The translations under genes were made by a program, and so were the position numbers. A stretch of DNA of 39,747 bases, from assembly GCA_903828805.1 (NCBI GenBank), contig CAIKNO010000188.1:1-39747 (forward strand). Reading direction: 5' to 3'. Below are positions 9,173 through 18,306 of the stretch, piece after piece. Source of the stretch: an uncultured Sandaracinus sp. (GTDB lineage: Bacteria > Myxococcota_A > Polyangia > Polyangiales > Sandaracinaceae). Within the stretch, counting starts at the first letter, position 1; each line of letters begins with the position of its first letter. The notes beneath the pieces are model-generated. The model saw nothing but the letters and a program-made list of their open reading frames with translations. It was not told where the DNA came from and did no database searches.

Positions 9173-10228
9173 TCAGCGAAGAATGGCGCGGACGTTCCGG
9201 GGAAGGAGTGGAGCCGACGCGAGCAGCGGGGCCATCGGCGCGCTGCTGAGCGTGTGAACGAAGAGCAAACGTTTGCCGCGTCGGGTCGTGCGTGCCTGGG
9301 CAAGGAGCGCGGCCATGGCCTTGGCGGTGTAGGACGAGTCGAGCGCCAGCCCCTCCGTTTCGAGGGCGATGCGTGCGGCTTCACGGCTGGCGCCCGACGC
9401 GACGCCGTAGCCTTCGCCGAGAAATCCCTCCTCGATCGTGAGGTTGTTCGCAGCGGTCTCGCCGACCGAGGGAAAGCGGTCGTCGATCTCGCGAAGCCGC
9501 TGGATCACGCCCCTCGAAAGGGCTGTCAGCATGGCCTTCGGGACGAGGTGCCGAGGGGTGACCCGGACCGCCACGACCTCCGTCATGACGCCCGCGGCGG
9601 CGAGGCCTACCGCCAGGCCCGCAGCCGTCCCTCCACTGCCGAGCGCGACGACGACCGCATCGGGCTCCGGAACGACGCCCGAGTCGAACTGACGACCGAG
9701 CTCGAGGCCGCCCTCGATCCACCCGAGGACCCCCGAGGCGTCGCTTCCGCCCGGGCCGATGACGAACACCTTCCGGCCCGAGAGACGCAGCTTCGCCACC
9801 ACCCCGGCCAGGGCGACGGGCAGGAGCGAGTAGCTCCGGATCGGGTGAAGCACCGCCCCCGCGGCGAGGTCCGCGCGGAGGTTGTCCTCGACGTGGGCGC
9901 TCTGCTCCTGCGGCATGACGATGGCGTGCACCTCGAACCCGTGGGCCCGCCCGTACAGCGCGGTCGCCAGGACGTGGTGCGAGCCCGCCGCGCCGGTCGT
10001 CACGAGGGTGTCGGCGCCCTCGGCACGCGCCTGCCCGAGCAGGAACTCGAGCTTGCGCACCTTGTTGCCGCCGTACAGCGAAGCGGACAGGTCGTCACGC
10101 TTGCACCACACCTCGGCACCCGCGATGGCGGAAAGCCGGGGCATCGACGATGTCGCGGTGGGAAACGTGCCGAGCGGGATGTGCGGAATGGACGAGAGGT
10201 TCGGCCAGCGTTCGACCAGGAGCGTCAT
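9173..10228 (-). CDS. D-cysteine desulfhydrase / ACC deaminase-family PLP enzyme
   Basis: WCKRDDLSASLYGGNKVRKLEFLLGQA (PLP lysine motif), TTGAAGSHHVLATA, GSGGTAAGLAVGL. Confidence 0.85.
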   Translation of the reverse strand: MTLLVERWPNLSSIPHIPLGTFPTATSSMPRLSAIAGAEVWCKRDDLSASLYGGNKVRKLEFLLGQARAEGADTLVTTGAAGSHHVLATALYGRAHGFEVHAIVMPQEQSAHVEDNLRADLAAGAVLHPIRSYSLLPVALAGVVAKLRLSGRKVFVIGPGGSDASGVLGWIEGGLELGRQFDSGVVPEPDAVVVALGSGGTAAGLAVGLAAAGVMTEVVAVRVTPRHLVPKAMLTALSRGVIQRLREIDDRFPSVGETAANNLTIEEGFLGEGYGVASGASREAARIALETEGLALDSSYTAKAMAALLAQARTTRRGKRLLFVHTLSSAPMAPLLASAPLLPRNVRAILR

Positions 10229-10272
10229 CGGGTGGCTGCAATGTACTCCCCGCGCGGCTCCGCCCGGGTCCC

Positions 10273-10317
10273 AAAAAAGCGCCGAGGCCGGCCTTCCATC
10301 GCGGAAGCCGGCCTCGA
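10273..10317 (-). terminator. Rho-independent terminator for the downstream end of the OmpA gene
   Basis: Minus-strand reading GAGGCCGGCTTCCgcgatGGAAGGCCGGCCTCggcgcTTTTTT: long GC stem then six U. Confidence 0.85.
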
Positions 10318-10369
10318 GGCGGGATCGGAGATGCGTGCACCCCCTGGGCTGGCCCAGGGAGGGCGCCGG

Positions 10370-12757
10370 TCACTCCTCGGTGCGCTGCTCGATGATGAAC
10401 TGCACGCGGCGGTTGCGCGCGCGGTTGCCGGCCGTGAGGTTCGGCACGAGCGGTCGGGCCTCGCCGTAGCCCTGGGCGGTCAGGCGACCGGCATCGACGC
10501 CGGCGGTGATCAGCCACTGGCGGACGGCGTCGGCGCGCCGCTGCGAGAGCTGGAGGTTCGCGTCGTCGTCGCCGTTCGAGTCGGTGTGGCCCTGGATCTC
10601 CACCCGCAGAAGCTCGGGATGCCGGAGCAGGGTGTCGGCGAGCTCGCTCAGCAGGGCGGTGCTCTCCCCGAGGATGTCGGCGCTGTCCGTGCCGAAGTTC
10701 ACCTGGCGACGGATGGTGATCTCACGGGCGCGAAGGGTGACGAGCGAGCGGCTCGGGCGCGCCACGATGATGAGCTCGGGGGTCGTCGTCTCGCGGACGT
10801 GGACGAGGAAGCTCTCCTGCGCGAGGAGGTATCCGGGCACGTCGATGCGGGCCATGTAGGTCCCGGGGGGCAGGCCTTCACGGGTGAAGTGGCCGCTCGA
10901 GTCGGTCGTGGCGGCGAACGCCTGCGGTCCGGTGATCTGGATCTGAGCGCCGGAGATCGGGCTGCCACCGTCGCTGTGAAGCGAGCCGCGGATCGCGCCG
11001 ACGCGCGGCCGTGCAACCATCTCGCAGCGGAGCTGAACGTCGCCGCCCTCGGCGGGGATCGTCGCGTTGCAGCTGCCGTCGTTGTAATCGGGGTGCGAGA
11101 GCTGCACGGCCACGTTGCCCGGATCGAGCTCGTAGGTCGTGAAGCCACCGGTCGCGCCGGTCTGCTGGGCCGTGAGGTCACGGCCGACGTAGGCCACCGC
11201 GGCGCCGGAGACCGGCGTGCCCGAGCCCTGCTCGACGACGGTGCCGAGGACGCGGCCGCGGACCGGCGGCGGGATGCGGACCTCGACGCGGCGCTCCACT
11301 TCGCGCTCGATGCGCTCGACGCGCGGCACGGTGTCGAAGGCGTAGCCGAGACCGAGGATGACATCGTAGGGCGCATTGCCCGCGAGCTCGCGGACGAACG
11401 TGCTCATGCCGGACGTGCCGATGTCGGCGGCGAGCGTGATGGAGAGGCCGCGGACCGGCGGCAGCACGCGCGCGCCGAGGGTCAACGTGCTCGGGAACGA
11501 GTTGAAGCCCTGCCGCGCGAGGCAGCCGTCGTCGCCGGCGACCGGGCGGCTGCCGTCGGTCGGATCGGGGAGGTAGAGGCAGTTGTAGCCCTGGCGGTTC
11601 ACCGGCGTGGAGAGGGTCCACTCGAGGATCGGACTGATCGTGAAGTCGGTCATGACCTCGAGCGGTGCTTCGAGGCCGATGCCGATGTGGAAGAAGTCCG
11701 TGCGGTTGATGCCGAGCGAGTAGCGCTCGAAGCGGGTCAGCAGCTGGCGGGTCTCGTCCGCGAAGGGGCGCGCGGCGTCGGCGCCGGTCGTCGGCAGTCC
11801 GGCGTAGCGGGCCTGCTCGACGTCGTTGGTGAGGTTGGAGCTGTTGTCGACGTAGTACTGGAGGTTCAGGCGCGCGATGAGGGGGATCGCGCTGTCGAGG
11901 TTGCGCAGGTCGGCGGTGAGGTTTCCGCGGATGCCGACCGAGGTGCTCCCGAGCACGAGGCCGATGTCGCCGACCGTGTTGAGGAGCGACAGGGACAAGT
12001 CACCGCCGACCGTGAGGAAGGGCAGGATGTGGTAGTAGCCCTTCACGCCGAGCCGCGAATCCCCGAGCACCTGGAAGAGCTGGGGCTGGGCCGCGGGGTC
12101 GCTCGTGGAGTTCGCGTAGCTCGCGATGGCGCCGTACAGCTCGAGGAAGTCCCACGGGCTCCAGCTGACCGAGAGCGAGCCGCCGATGTGCGAGTGGTCG
12201 GCGCCCGGCGTCAGGAAGCTGTTCGCGGAGAAGAAGTCCGTGAGCAGCTGGACCCGGAAGCTCTCCGACGGGCCCGAGCCTGCATCGACCACGTGGATGC
12301 CGCCGACCGAGCCGAACCAGGAATTGTGAAGGGGGAATCGTCGGGTTCGCCAGGCTTCGCTCGCACGATCGCGGAGCAGGTCGCCCGTCCGAACGCGGGC
12401 ATCGCCCTCGGCCGGAACCGGCGTGCCGCGGCCCGGCGACGGGGCGGCCTCGGGCGTCTCCTCGGACGTCTCCTCGGCGTCGCCGCCGAACTCGTCCGCG
12501 TCGTCGTCCGCCTCGACCTGCTGGGCCGCGCGGGGTGCGGTGGTCGTCGCGCGGGGCGCGGCGGTCGTCGCGCGGGGCGCGGCGGTCGTCGCGCGGGGCG
12601 GCGCGGTTTCGACCGCTTCTTCGAAGGCGTCGTCGCCGAACTCGTCGTCCGACTGGGCGCGCGCGACGGTCGAACCAAGGGCCAAGGGGCTGGCGACGAA
12701 AGCCAGCGCCACGAGGCAGCGGACGAATGAGATCGTGATCGAGCAGGGCAGACGCAT
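10370..12757 (-). CDS. OmpA-family outer membrane protein with carboxypeptidase-regulatory-like repeats
   Basis: C-terminus VEIQGHTDSNGDDDANLQLSQRRADAVRQWLITAGVDAGRLTAQGYGEARPL; GTVVEQGSGTPVSGAAV and GSLHSDGGSPISGAQI; signal peptide. Confidence 0.9.
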   Translation of the reverse strand: MRLPCSITISFVRCLVALAFVASPLALGSTVARAQSDDEFGDDAFEEAVETAPPRATTAAPRATTAAPRATTTAPRAAQQVEADDDADEFGGDAEETSEETPEAAPSPGRGTPVPAEGDARVRTGDLLRDRASEAWRTRRFPLHNSWFGSVGGIHVVDAGSGPSESFRVQLLTDFFSANSFLTPGADHSHIGGSLSVSWSPWDFLELYGAIASYANSTSDPAAQPQLFQVLGDSRLGVKGYYHILPFLTVGGDLSLSLLNTVGDIGLVLGSTSVGIRGNLTADLRNLDSAIPLIARLNLQYYVDNSSNLTNDVEQARYAGLPTTGADAARPFADETRQLLTRFERYSLGINRTDFFHIGIGLEAPLEVMTDFTISPILEWTLSTPVNRQGYNCLYLPDPTDGSRPVAGDDGCLARQGFNSFPSTLTLGARVLPPVRGLSITLAADIGTSGMSTFVRELAGNAPYDVILGLGYAFDTVPRVERIEREVERRVEVRIPPPVRGRVLGTVVEQGSGTPVSGAAVAYVGRDLTAQQTGATGGFTTYELDPGNVAVQLSHPDYNDGSCNATIPAEGGDVQLRCEMVARPRVGAIRGSLHSDGGSPISGAQIQITGPQAFAATTDSSGHFTREGLPPGTYMARIDVPGYLLAQESFLVHVRETTTPELIIVARPSRSLVTLRAREITIRRQVNFGTDSADILGESTALLSELADTLLRHPELLRVEIQGHTDSNGDDDANLQLSQRRADAVRQWLITAGVDAGRLTAQGYGEARPLVPNLTAGNRARNRRVQFIIEQRTEE
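12537..12599. repeat. 21-bp tandem repeat, 3 copies, in the OmpA gene
   Basis: gcggYggtcgtcgcgcggggc x3; encodes (APRATTx) linker repeats. Confidence 0.85.
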
Positions 12758-12893
12758 CCGAGGCTCCTTCTGAGGGGCGCGGTGGTTCTACCACACGTGG
12801 CAAGGCCTGATCACGCAACTGGCCGATTCTCGCGGCTCCGGCGAGAGGAATGAGGGCAGAGGAAGCCTCGACCGACCGCCGTCCGGGGCGGAC

Positions 12894-13256
12894 TCACGGG
12901 GTCGGGACGAAGAGGGAGACCTTGCCATCCGGGGGGATCACCACCGAATGCGGAGGGCTCTCTCGCCCGTCGTCGGTCCGGGCTACGACGGTGCGGCGAC
13001 CCGGCGAAACCCCTCGAATCTCGCAGGTTCCGTCGACCGTTCGACAGGAACCGAGGATCGCGCTGCCGTCGCGGACCTCGACCGTCGCCTCGGTCGTGGT
13101 CCGGTCGGCGCGGCGCAGATGAACCACCACCTCCGGCTCGGCCCGGACCATTGACGGCAAGCCGGCGACCACGAGCAGGGTGAGGACGGTTGCGAACGCC
13201 TTCGCCGGGGGCCCCTTCGCGCCCCGATCCCGGTCGCCGGATCCGGTGGTCACCAC
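12894..13256 (-). CDS. Hypothetical secreted small beta-rich protein
   Basis: TM/signal AFATVLTLLVVAGLPSMVRA; CEIRGVSPGRRTVVARTDDGRESPPHSV resembles PEGA/carboxypeptidase-regulatory modules; overlaps upstream gene stop. Confidence 0.55.
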   Translation of the reverse strand: MVTTGSGDRDRGAKGPPAKAFATVLTLLVVAGLPSMVRAEPEVVVHLRRADRTTTEATVEVRDGSAILGSCRTVDGTCEIRGVSPGRRTVVARTDDGRESPPHSVVIPPDGKVSLFVPTP

Positions 13257-14794
13257 TCCTGCTCGTCGGCCACGTCGGACTCAGGCAGGGCGATCAGCGC
13301 GGTCGCCTCCATCGGCGGCACCGCGTCGTCCGTCGACACCGCGTCGTCCGCCGGCACCGCGTCGTCCGCCAACACCGCGTCGTCCGCCAACACCGCGTCG
13401 CTCGATGCGGACGCATCCTCGGAAGGGACCGAATCGTCCACCGGGATCTCTTCCGGCGGCGCTTCGAGCCCCTCGATCCCGGCGAGCTCGACGAGGCTCG
13501 AGATCTCCTCGACGGAGCTGACCTCGTCGACCGCGCTGACCTCGTCGGCGGAACGGACGTCCTCGGTGGCGTGGACGGCGTCCACGAAGGCCACCTCGGC
13601 GGCGACCGGCACGGAGATCGCGACGGCGGCGGCCATGGCCACCGATGCGGTCCGCGGCGGAGGGGCCGGCCGCTTCGGTGCGGGCGTCGACCAGGGCGCC
13701 GAGGGGGTCGGTGCGCGCCGAACCCACGCCTCGCGCTCGAGCGCGGGGGCGGGCGGCGCGGTCGGCGCCGGGACGCCGCGGAGGTCGTCGAACAACCCAC
13801 TGGACTGCGCCGCGAGCGGCCGGGCTCGGACCGCGGGGGCCCACGAGGCGGGGTGCGACGTGCGGGTCAGCACCTGTCCGTGGAACTCGTGGGGCGAGGG
13901 AAGCTGGCCCGGCGTGCTCGTCGCATGGCGTTCCGCCGTGGACCGCGGCCGCGATGCGAAGGGCCTGGCCACTTCGAACGATGCGGACGAGACTTCCTCC
14001 ACGGCGTCGAACGCGTCCAGGTCCATCGCCCCCGATCCCTCGATCGGCTCCGCCTCGCCGCCGTCCGCCGCGCGCTCCACCGCTGCGTGCTCCGCCGCGG
14101 GGAGCCCGTCGCCGAGGTCGTCGTCCGCGGCCGCGATCTCGAAGGGAGCGCTCGATTCCTCCGCGAGCGCGTCCATGGTCTCGAGCGGACCATCCTCGAC
14201 CGCAGGAGCCGCCGCTGCAGCGTCCGCGGCCATCGCGGCGTCCAGCATCGCCTGCGGATCGGCGAAGGCCCGGGTCTGCTCGTCCTGACGATCGTCCCAG
14301 AGCGGCCCGTCGTCGGCGGGGGCGTCGAACGGCGCCCCGAGGCCGTCGTCGGCCGGCTCGGCCGCATCGAGCGCGCGCTGCTCCACCGCGCCCCCGGCGT
14401 GATGTTCTACCGCGCCCCCGGCGCGCTGCTCGACCGCGTCGAGCGAGACCTCGCCCGTGCCGGGACCCGCTGCGTCGTCCCCGGCGCGCGCCATCAGGAG
14501 CCGCTCGAAGAGGACGAGCGAGAGCGCGTCGAGCTGCAAGGCCTCGAGCACCAGATCGAACCGGTACTCGGGAGGGTAATCGTCGCCGTTGTCGAAGGCG
14601 GTCTGAACCGTCGCTCCGCCCTGCATCGCCGCGGAACCGTCGGCGAGCAGCACCGTGAACGCCACCGGGCTGCCGTCGGGCATGGGCTCCGAGGTGGGCA
14701 ACATGAGGCGTTCCTCGTCGACTCGGGACGCGAAGTTCTCGATGAGCTCGGCGAGGTCGGCGAACGGCGTGTGGATCGTCAGCTGCGTCGTCAT
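13250..14794 (-). CDS. PilZ-like domain protein with long repetitive acidic/Ala-rich tail
   Basis: N-terminal ~110 aa (PDGSPVAFTVLLADGSAAMQGGATVQTAF...YRFDLVLEALQLDALSLVLFERLL) resembles myxobacterial PilZ-type modules; ATGA overlap with xseB. Confidence 0.55.
   Translation of the reverse strand: MTTQLTIHTPFADLAELIENFASRVDEERLMLPTSEPMPDGSPVAFTVLLADGSAAMQGGATVQTAFDNGDDYPPEYRFDLVLEALQLDALSLVLFERLLMARAGDDAAGPGTGEVSLDAVEQRAGGAVEHHAGGAVEQRALDAAEPADDGLGAPFDAPADDGPLWDDRQDEQTRAFADPQAMLDAAMAADAAAAAPAVEDGPLETMDALAEESSAPFEIAAADDDLGDGLPAAEHAAVERAADGGEAEPIEGSGAMDLDAFDAVEEVSSASFEVARPFASRPRSTAERHATSTPGQLPSPHEFHGQVLTRTSHPASWAPAVRARPLAAQSSGLFDDLRGVPAPTAPPAPALEREAWVRRAPTPSAPWSTPAPKRPAPPPRTASVAMAAAVAISVPVAAEVAFVDAVHATEDVRSADEVSAVDEVSSVEEISSLVELAGIEGLEAPPEEIPVDDSVPSEDASASSDAVLADDAVLADDAVPADDAVSTDDAVPPMEATALIALPESDVADEQEW
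13320..13409. repeat. 18-bp tandem repeat, ~4-5 copies, in the PilZ-like gene
   Basis: accgcgtcgtccgYcRRc units; encodes (DDAVLA)n. Confidence 0.85.
14373..14444. repeat. 24-bp imperfect tandem repeat, 3 copies, in the PilZ-like gene
   Basis: gcgcgctgctccaccgcgcccccg / gcgtgatgttctaccgcgcccccg / gcgcgctgctcgaccgcgtcgagc; encodes VEQRAGGA-VEHHAGGA-VEQRALDA. Confidence 0.8.
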
Positions 14795-15096
14795 CGGCTC
14801 TCTCTCTGGGACGTGCGGGACGGAGTGGAGGAGGGCGCGCCCTCCTGCTTGCGGGGTTCGGAAAGGTCGAGCGGGCGGGTGCGGATTCCGGCTTCGTTGG
14901 CGGCCAGAAGCTCCTCGACGCGGGCCTCGGCGCGATCGAGGCGGGTCCCGCCCTCTCGGACGAGTCGGACGCCTTCCTCGAAGAGCGTGAGCGAGCGCTC
15001 GAGCGGCAGATCACCGCGCTCCAGCTCGCCCACCACATCCTGCAGGCGGGTCAGGATCGCCTCGAAGGCAGGCTCGGCTTCGACCGGATCGCTCAT
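14791..15096 (-). CDS. xseB: Exodeoxyribonuclease VII small subunit
   Basis: FEAILTRLQDVVGELERGDLPLERSLTLFEEGVRLVREGGTRLDRAEARVEELL, classic XseB. Confidence 0.9.
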   Translation of the reverse strand: MSDPVEAEPAFEAILTRLQDVVGELERGDLPLERSLTLFEEGVRLVREGGTRLDRAEARVEELLAANEAGIRTRPLDLSEPRKQEGAPSSTPSRTSQRESR

Positions 15097-15169
15097 GACA
15101 ACGAGTCGGGACGATGCCGCAGCGCGGCGGCCCGGGTCAAGCGAAGCCCGCGGGGTATACTGCGCGCCG

Positions 15170-16000
15170 ATGTCCCTGCCCGACGACGACGCATCGGCCT
15201 CGCCCCTCGAACTGGCGTTCGATCCTCGACGGAACCGGTCGGCCCAGCCGGCGGGCCATCGGACCGGGCCGCCACCGGACCACGAAGACGGGCAGTCGGG
15301 GATCGGCGTGCCCGGCGACCCGCGCACGATGAGCGGGGCCCTGCGACGGGCGCTGCGCCCCCTGCTCGAGGGGACGTACCTCGAGATCAAGCAACGAAAA
15401 GAGTGGGGCGAGGTCCTGACCGGGTGGGAGGCGCGCAACCGCTACCACGTCCGGGGCGGCGAGGGTCACACGCTCGTGGAAGCCGAGGAGGAGGGGCACG
15501 GGTGGCTCGACGCGGTGATGCGGAACCTGAACCCGTTCCGGAAGATCTCCCTCGAGTGCGTGACGGACAACGGAATCGTCGCGCTCCGGCTCGAGCGCCC
15601 GTGGACGTTCTGGCTCACGCGCGCGGACGTGTACGCATGGGATCAGCGCGTGATGGGCGTGCTCGTCCAGCGCTTCACGTGGCTTCGCCGGGTGCTCGAG
15701 ATCCAGAGCACGGACGGACAGGTGCTCGCCCGCATCGAGGGGCCGTTCTTTCGTCCCTGGACGTTCCTCGTGCAGAAGGACGGCCTCGAGGTCGGCGCCA
15801 TCCGCAAGCGTTGGGGTGGCGTCGGTCGCGAGCTCTGGACCGATGCCGACACGTTCACGCTGGAGCTGCGGCCCGCGCTCACATGTCCTCGGGTTCGGCA
15901 GATGCTGCTCGCGGCGACCCTGCTGATCGATCTGACCTGGTTCGAGAACGGACGCCGCGGCCAGCGCCACGGCGTGATGGGGCTCTTCGGATCGCGCTAG
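15170..16000 (+). CDS. Phospholipid scramblase-family protein
   Basis: YLEIKQRKEW..., NPFRKISLECVTDNGIVALRLERPWTFW, GVLVQRFTWLRRVLEIQSTDGQVLARIEGPFFRPWTFLV. Confidence 0.8.
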   Translation: MSLPDDDASASPLELAFDPRRNRSAQPAGHRTGPPPDHEDGQSGIGVPGDPRTMSGALRRALRPLLEGTYLEIKQRKEWGEVLTGWEARNRYHVRGGEGHTLVEAEEEGHGWLDAVMRNLNPFRKISLECVTDNGIVALRLERPWTFWLTRADVYAWDQRVMGVLVQRFTWLRRVLEIQSTDGQVLARIEGPFFRPWTFLVQKDGLEVGAIRKRWGGVGRELWTDADTFTLELRPALTCPRVRQMLLAATLLIDLTWFENGRRGQRHGVMGLFGSR

Positions 16001-16078
16001 CGCGAGGCGCGCACGACCCCGCGATGCGCGACCCCGCGCCTCGGGACCTCGGATGGCGCGAGACGTGCGCCGCGAGCC

Positions 16079-16765
16079 TCAGCCGTTGCTCTTCTGCACC
16101 GGGCGGAACGGATGGAGGAAGTTCGTCAGGCTCGACGAGTTGCGCGTCGACATCCACAACCGCCCTTGGCCCTGGAAGTTGCACACGAGCCCCTCCCCGG
16201 AGAGGAAGAGTCCCCGCAACCCGCCGACCTTCTGGACGGTGTACGAGAGACCGCCGGTGAACGCGACCACGTGGCCGGTGTCGCAGATGTACCCGCCGGG
16301 GCCGACGTCCACGGGGTGGATGCCTCCATACGAGGCGAAGAAGAGCGGGCCGGTGCCCGTGCACTTCAGCAGGAACAGGCCCTGCCCCGAGAAGAACCCG
16401 CGGGTGCCGCCCCACGCGGTGTCGAGCGTCACGCCCGGGGCGGCCCCGAGGTAGGCGCCCGAGTTCATGAAGACCGGCGTGCGCCCGTCCATGGACACGA
16501 CCTCCACGTCGCCCTCGGGGGCCGGCGCGAAGAACAGGCGCTGCCCGGCCGCGCTCGCGGTGAACGTGTTCTGGAACACGCTCTCGCCGCCGAGGGCTTT
16601 CCGCTTCACGGCGGCGAGCAAGCCGCCTTGCATCGAGGTCTTCATCTCGATGCCGCCGTCGCGTGCGACCATCGCCGCGGACTCGCAGACCATCTGCTCG
16701 CCGGGGGCGTCGAAGGTCACCTGGACCATGGTGAAATCAGGCTTCTCGAGGAGGTCGTAGCGCAT
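16079..16765 (-). CDS. AIM24 family protein (paralog 1)
   Basis: GGESVFQNTFTASAAGQRLFFAPAPEGDV, GFFSGQGLFLLKCTGTGPLFFASYGGIHPVDV, DTGHVVAFTGGLSYTV, LSGEGLVCNFQGQGRLWMSTRN. Confidence 0.88.
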   Translation of the reverse strand: MRYDLLEKPDFTMVQVTFDAPGEQMVCESAAMVARDGGIEMKTSMQGGLLAAVKRKALGGESVFQNTFTASAAGQRLFFAPAPEGDVEVVSMDGRTPVFMNSGAYLGAAPGVTLDTAWGGTRGFFSGQGLFLLKCTGTGPLFFASYGGIHPVDVGPGGYICDTGHVVAFTGGLSYTVQKVGGLRGLFLSGEGLVCNFQGQGRLWMSTRNSSSLTNFLHPFRPVQKSNG

Positions 16766-16817
16766 CGTCGGGTCTCTCCGCCGCGGGGAAGTCGAAGGGG
16801 CTGTTCGTGGAAGGCGC

Positions 16818-17519
16818 TCAGCCCCGGCGGGGCGGGAGCCGGCTGCCGACGGTGCGGCCATACTCCACGGGGTTTCGGGACTGGATCCAGATGCGGCCCT
16901 GTCCCTTGAAATGACAGACCAGACCCTCGCCCGACAGGAACGACGCGATCCAGCCGCCTCCGCTCTTGCCGACCGTGTACGTCAGGCCCGAATCCCACGC
17001 GACGAGATGCCCGGTGTCGATGACCAGGCTTCCGTCGCAGTCGAGCTGCGTGATGCCGCCGAACGCGCCGAAGAGGAGCTGTCCGGGGCTCTGGGCGGTG
17101 GCGCGCATGACGAACGCGCCCTCGCCGGAGAAGAACCCACGAAAGCCCTGGAGCTTGGTGTCCACCTGCACGTTCGGCGTCGCCGCGATGAACGAGCTCG
17201 ACGTGAGGTGATAGCCCTGCGGCGTCATCTCCACGACCTGCATGTCCCCGCAGAGCGCGTGCGCGAGGAGCACCTCGCCCGGGGTGTTCGTCGCGGTGAA
17301 GGTGTTCCGGAACCAGCTCTCGCCTCCGAGCACGCGCTTCAGGCCGCCGAGGATGCCGCCGAGCATTCCTCCGCCGGGCGCCTGGGGCATGCCCGACTGC
17401 ATCTGGATGTTCGGGGACATGCCGACCATGGCGCCCGACTCCGCGGTGATCTGCTCGCCGGGGTTCAGCAGGACGCGGGCGAGCGAGTGGGCAGGCCGGT
17501 AGCCGATCTCGATGTGCAT
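16818..17519 (-). CDS. AIM24 family protein (paralog 2)
   Basis: GEQITAESGAMVGMSPNIQMQ, LGGESWFRNTFTAT, DTGHLVAWDSGLTYTVGK, LSGEGLVCHFKGQGRIWIQSRN. Confidence 0.9.
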   Translation of the reverse strand: MHIEIGYRPAHSLARVLLNPGEQITAESGAMVGMSPNIQMQSGMPQAPGGGMLGGILGGLKRVLGGESWFRNTFTATNTPGEVLLAHALCGDMQVVEMTPQGYHLTSSSFIAATPNVQVDTKLQGFRGFFSGEGAFVMRATAQSPGQLLFGAFGGITQLDCDGSLVIDTGHLVAWDSGLTYTVGKSGGGWIASFLSGEGLVCHFKGQGRIWIQSRNPVEYGRTVGSRLPPRRG

Positions 17520-17565
17520 CTGGGGGTCCTCGTCGTGGCGGTCGGGAAACAGTTCGCGCGCGTGT

Positions 17566-18306
17566 TCACTGCGGCAGGAGCGGCGTGAGCCAGCCCACCA
17601 GCGAGTTCAGGTTCCTGGACTGCACGTAGATCTTCCCGGTGCCCTGGAACTCGCACACGAGGCCCTCGCCGCCCGCGACGAAGCCGAGCAGACCGCCACC
17701 CGCGGAGCGGATGTTCATCTGGAGGTCGCCCTCGTATCCGACGAGGTGTCCGTTGTCGACCATGAAGGGGCCTCGGACCTCGACGACCTGCGAGCCGCCG
17801 TAACTGTTGAACCACACGTCGCCGGTGCCCGTCACCTCGAGCATGAAGGCGCCCTCCCGCGCGAGGATCGTCTTCCATCCCCCGAACTTCAGGCCGACCG
17901 AGACGTCACCGACCGACGCGAGGTAGGCGCCGCTCGAGAGCACGAGGCGCTCTCCGGGCGCGAGCCTGCGGTGCGTGACCTCGCCGGCCATGCCCGGCGC
18001 GACCCACACGCTCCCGGGTGCGGTGCCGTGGAAGTGGTTGGTGAAGAAGCTCTCGCCTCCGGCGAGCTTTCGGATGAAGGCGAGACAGACCGCCACGAGG
18101 AACCCGAAGAATCCGGGATCGCGGCCGGCGCTCATCTTGACGTCCATGGTCAGATGAGACGATCGGGCGACCATCGCGCCGGCCTCGGCGCACAGCACCT
18201 GACCGGGCAGGAGGTCGACCCGCAGGAGTGCGAACGAAGGGCCGTGGGTGATCTGGTGGGCCACGCTGGCGCTACCGCCCTGGGGGACCATCGGGTGCTG
18301 GTTCAT
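17566..18306 (-). CDS. AIM24 family protein (paralog 3)
   Basis: GQVLCAEAGAMVARSSHLTMDVKM, LAGGESFFTNHFHG, VDNGHLVGYEGDLQMNIRSAGGG, AGGEGLVCEFQGTGKIYVQSRN. Confidence 0.9.
   Translation of the reverse strand: MNQHPMVPQGGSASVAHQITHGPSFALLRVDLLPGQVLCAEAGAMVARSSHLTMDVKMSAGRDPGFFGFLVAVCLAFIRKLAGGESFFTNHFHGTAPGSVWVAPGMAGEVTHRRLAPGERLVLSSGAYLASVGDVSVGLKFGGWKTILAREGAFMLEVTGTGDVWFNSYGGSQVVEVRGPFMVDNGHLVGYEGDLQMNIRSAGGGLLGFVAGGEGLVCEFQGTGKIYVQSRNLNSLVGWLTPLLPQ

Noticed and set aside
8786-12730. 1314-aa plus-strand ORF
   Set aside because: Antisense to the PLP enzyme and OmpA genes; no recognisable domain, charged low-complexity sequence.
13190-15169. N-terminal part of the 936-aa plus-strand ORF ending at 16000
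   Set aside because: Only the part from ATG 15170 matches the scramblase family; the upstream part is antisense to xseB and the PilZ-like gene.
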